Positions 6,244-7,860 of a stretch of 7,860 bases of DNA are shown here, one piece after another. Both the position numbers and the translations under genes were made by a program. Under the pieces are notes generated by a model, which ran no database searches, had not been told where the DNA came from, and saw nothing but the letters and a program-made list of their open reading frames with translations. The stretch's first letter is position 1; each line of letters opens with the position of its first letter. The DNA comes from an uncultured Spartobacteria bacterium (lineage in GTDB: Bacteria > Verrucomicrobiota > Verrucomicrobiia > Chthoniobacterales > Terrimicrobiaceae), in contig CALCJD010000026.1 of the NCBI GenBank assembly GCA_937960895.1, positions 1-7,860 on the forward strand. Reading direction: 5' to 3'.

Positions 6244-7791
6244 GTGCCGTCGGCCGCCCGCCGCCGCCGGCCTTTGCTCGCCTTGGGAATTTGTGCGGCC
6301 TTGGGAATGGTATGCCCCCTGTCTGCCATGGAAATCAGACGGTCGCCATCCCCGACACCCGCCGAGGCGCAGGCGAATCCCTCGCCGGCGGAGAGCCCGT
6401 CCCCTGAGGGCACGCCGGTATCTGCGGTGAGTCCCGCCCCGGAGGAGGTGCCGGCGCCGGCCGCCGCGGAAAAGGAATCTCCTTCGGAAAAAATCCGCTG
6501 GGGAATCACCACGCCGGACAGCGCCTACGGGCTGCCGCGTTTTGAGCCGCGCCTGCGCGACACGGCGCTCAAGTTGCTGGCCTGCGCCGGGGTGGACAGC
6601 GTGCGCATGGGCGTCAACTGGACCAGGGTCGAACCGGAGCGCGGACGCATGGATTTCTCCGATCTCATCGGAAGGGTGGACGAACTGGCCGGCTACGGCA
6701 TTTCGACGCCGATCGCCTTCCTGCACGGCACACCCTCGTGGGCAAGCGGCAAAACCGGGGAACGCGATCTTCCGGAGGAGCGCAAACAGAAGGACCCGAC
6801 CAAGATTTCCTGGGCCTTCTGGCCGCCAAAGGACTGGGCGGATTGGGAGAATTTTGTCGAGAATGCGGTGAAGACCTTCAGCGGCCGGATCGAAGCCTGG
6901 GAGATTCTCAACGAGCCGGACCTTTGGAGCGAGGGATTCAACGGCACCTACGAGGATTACAAAGTTTATCTGCAAAAGGGTTACGAGGCGGCCAAGCGGG
7001 CCAATCCCAACTGCCGCGTGTTTGTCGCCGGGATGGTCTTCGACGACAAATGGCTGCCCAAGCTCCTGGAGGATGGGTGGGCCCGCTATTTCGACGGCGT
7101 GATTACGCACCCCTATGCCAAAACCGGACAGGGGGTGGCGGAGCGAAACCTCAGAACGGCCGAACTGCTCAAATCCCACGGTGTCGAGCGGGACATCTGG
7201 GTGACGGAGGTCGGATTTCAAAGCGGCGGCTGGAAGGCCGGTCCCGGGGTGGTCGACAGCGAGGAGGCGAAAGCCCGCGAAGGCGGCATCGCCCTGCGTG
7301 AGCTCGCCAAACAGAAATGCGGATTGATCACCTGGTATTCGGCAAACGAACGCGGCGACCTCTACGGACTCAACCGCGTCGAGCCGAACATGGCGCTCCG
7401 GCCCATGCCGATGTATTACGAATACGGCGAAGTGACCGGACGCTTGCCGCGCGGCGGCGGGCCGGTCCGCGTGGAAGTGGAAACACCGACCGCCCCCGTC
7501 GCGCGCGGCGAACGCGCGGAGATCGTATTACGGGCGACGAATCCCACGGACAAACCCTTGCAAGTGCGCCTGTGGCCGGTCGGCTTCATCGAAGCCCTGC
7601 AGCCGGAGAATGAAGGTCCGCGCGCGCAAGACTGGGAAGGCGAACTGGCCCCCGGAGAATCCCGGACGATTACGGTCGCCATCCGGCCCGACGCGAAGGC
7701 GGAGGGCGCCTATCCGCTCGGCCTTGCCGTGATCTGCGGCGCCGGGAACAGCTTGGAAATTAAGGACTTTGTTGTCGTTCCAAAGAGCTGA
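6244..7791 (+). CDS. Secreted clan GH-A glycoside hydrolase-like protein (GH39/GH5-like barrel)
   Basis: A protein of 515 residues, predicted exported. Residues 1-28 form a signal peptide: four arginines (6-9), a hydrophobic core (about 10-24) and a likely cut after LSA (26-28). A Pro/Ala/Ser/Glu-rich linker (about 31-82) leads to a TIM barrel (about 84-400). The barrel shows RMGVNWTRVEPERG near its second strand, HGTPSWA, WEILNEPD with the probable acid/base Glu224 preceded by Asn, and VTEVGF with the probable nucleophile Glu322. Asn-Glu plus a second Glu is the clan GH-A retaining layout. A C-terminal beta domain (about 408-515) looks Ig-like, with RATNPTDKPL and ELAPGESRTITV as in NEW3-type domains. 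I cannot fix the GH family or substrate; GH39-like and GH5-like are the nearest impressions. ATG 6205 is an alternative start, but it would place an acidic EEE stretch before the signal peptide. The gene stands apart from the upstream operon by a 384-bp gap and probably has its own promoter. It may be tethered to, or span, a cell-wall layer through its linker. Confidence 0.87.
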   Translation: MPSAARRRRPLLALGICAALGMVCPLSAMEIRRSPSPTPAEAQANPSPAESPSPEGTPVSAVSPAPEEVPAPAAAEKESPSEKIRWGITTPDSAYGLPRFEPRLRDTALKLLACAGVDSVRMGVNWTRVEPERGRMDFSDLIGRVDELAGYGISTPIAFLHGTPSWASGKTGERDLPEERKQKDPTKISWAFWPPKDWADWENFVENAVKTFSGRIEAWEILNEPDLWSEGFNGTYEDYKVYLQKGYEAAKRANPNCRVFVAGMVFDDKWLPKLLEDGWARYFDGVITHPYAKTGQGVAERNLRTAELLKSHGVERDIWVTEVGFQSGGWKAGPGVVDSEEAKAREGGIALRELAKQKCGLITWYSANERGDLYGLNRVEPNMALRPMPMYYEYGEVTGRLPRGGGPVRVEVETPTAPVARGERAEIVLRATNPTDKPLQVRLWPVGFIEALQPENEGPRAQDWEGELAPGESRTITVAIRPDAKAEGAYPLGLAVICGAGNSLEIKDFVVVPKS

Positions 7792-7860
7792 TCCGCGGAG
7801 CGTCCCCTCCCCGGCGGGCCGGAAATTCTCATTCTACAGATAGCATAATTTTGTTCACGA
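7792..7860. other. Non-coding tail after the hydrolase gene
   Basis: Immediately after the stop is the 8-bp palindrome TCCGCGGA (7792-7799), then CCGG-CGGG-CCGG (7811-7822), which can form a 4-bp GC stem without a T-run, so any terminator here is weak. The last 35 bases turn AT-rich. CATAAT at 7844-7849 matches five of six bases of a -10 element, but no -35 is visible, so it is only a possible promoter for a gene beyond the window. Confidence 0.3.

Noticed and set aside
1..7860. CRISPR arrays, insertion sequences, tRNA or rRNA genes
   Set aside because: No regularly spaced direct repeats, transposase-like proteins or cloverleaf/rRNA patterns were seen on either strand.

Overview
The window is a GC-rich bacterial segment in which every gene I accept lies on the + strand. 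It reads as a carbohydrate-processing region. I infer a heterotrophic saccharolytic bacterium, possibly of the Planctomycetota/Verrucomicrobiota/Lentisphaerota group. That guess rests on the style of the FAD-dependent oxidoreductase, the large uncharacterised sugar enzymes and mostly weak Shine-Dalgarno sequences. No rRNA, tRNA or marker gene is present to confirm it.

Positions 1-5859 look like one transcription unit of four genes. First is a complete FAD-dependent oxidoreductase of the FAD_oxidored type (about 49-1452). Its stop overlaps the start of a GH94-type glycoside phosphorylase (1445-3796). After a 108-bp gap with a GC-rich hairpin comes a 587-residue protein of no family I can name (3905-5668), with hints of a NodB-like polysaccharide-deacetylase barrel at its N-terminus and a beta-rich C-terminal half. 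Its stop overlaps the start of a tiny zinc-ribbon protein (5668-5859; alternative start 5638). None of the four has a signal peptide, so they are predicted to be cytoplasmic.

Positions 5860-6243 are a non-coding stretch of about 384 bp with an AT-rich segment, a 13-bp palindrome and several inverted repeats. It precedes the fifth gene (6244-7791), which encodes a secreted clan GH-A (TIM-barrel) glycoside hydrolase-like protein. This protein has a signal peptide, a Pro/Ala/Ser/Glu-rich linker, a barrel with both expected catalytic glutamates and a C-terminal Ig-like beta domain. Its best start is a GTG behind the strongest ribosome binding site in the window. The last 69 bp are non-coding.

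Together the genes suggest a scheme in which the secreted hydrolase trims a glycan outside the cytoplasm, the GH94 enzyme phosphorolyses a resulting beta-linked disaccharide or short oligosaccharide inside the cell, and the oxidoreductase and deacetylase-like protein modify the sugar. This scheme is inference. The substrates cannot be read from the sequence, and the combination of the four linked genes is the most promising candidate for an undescribed system here.
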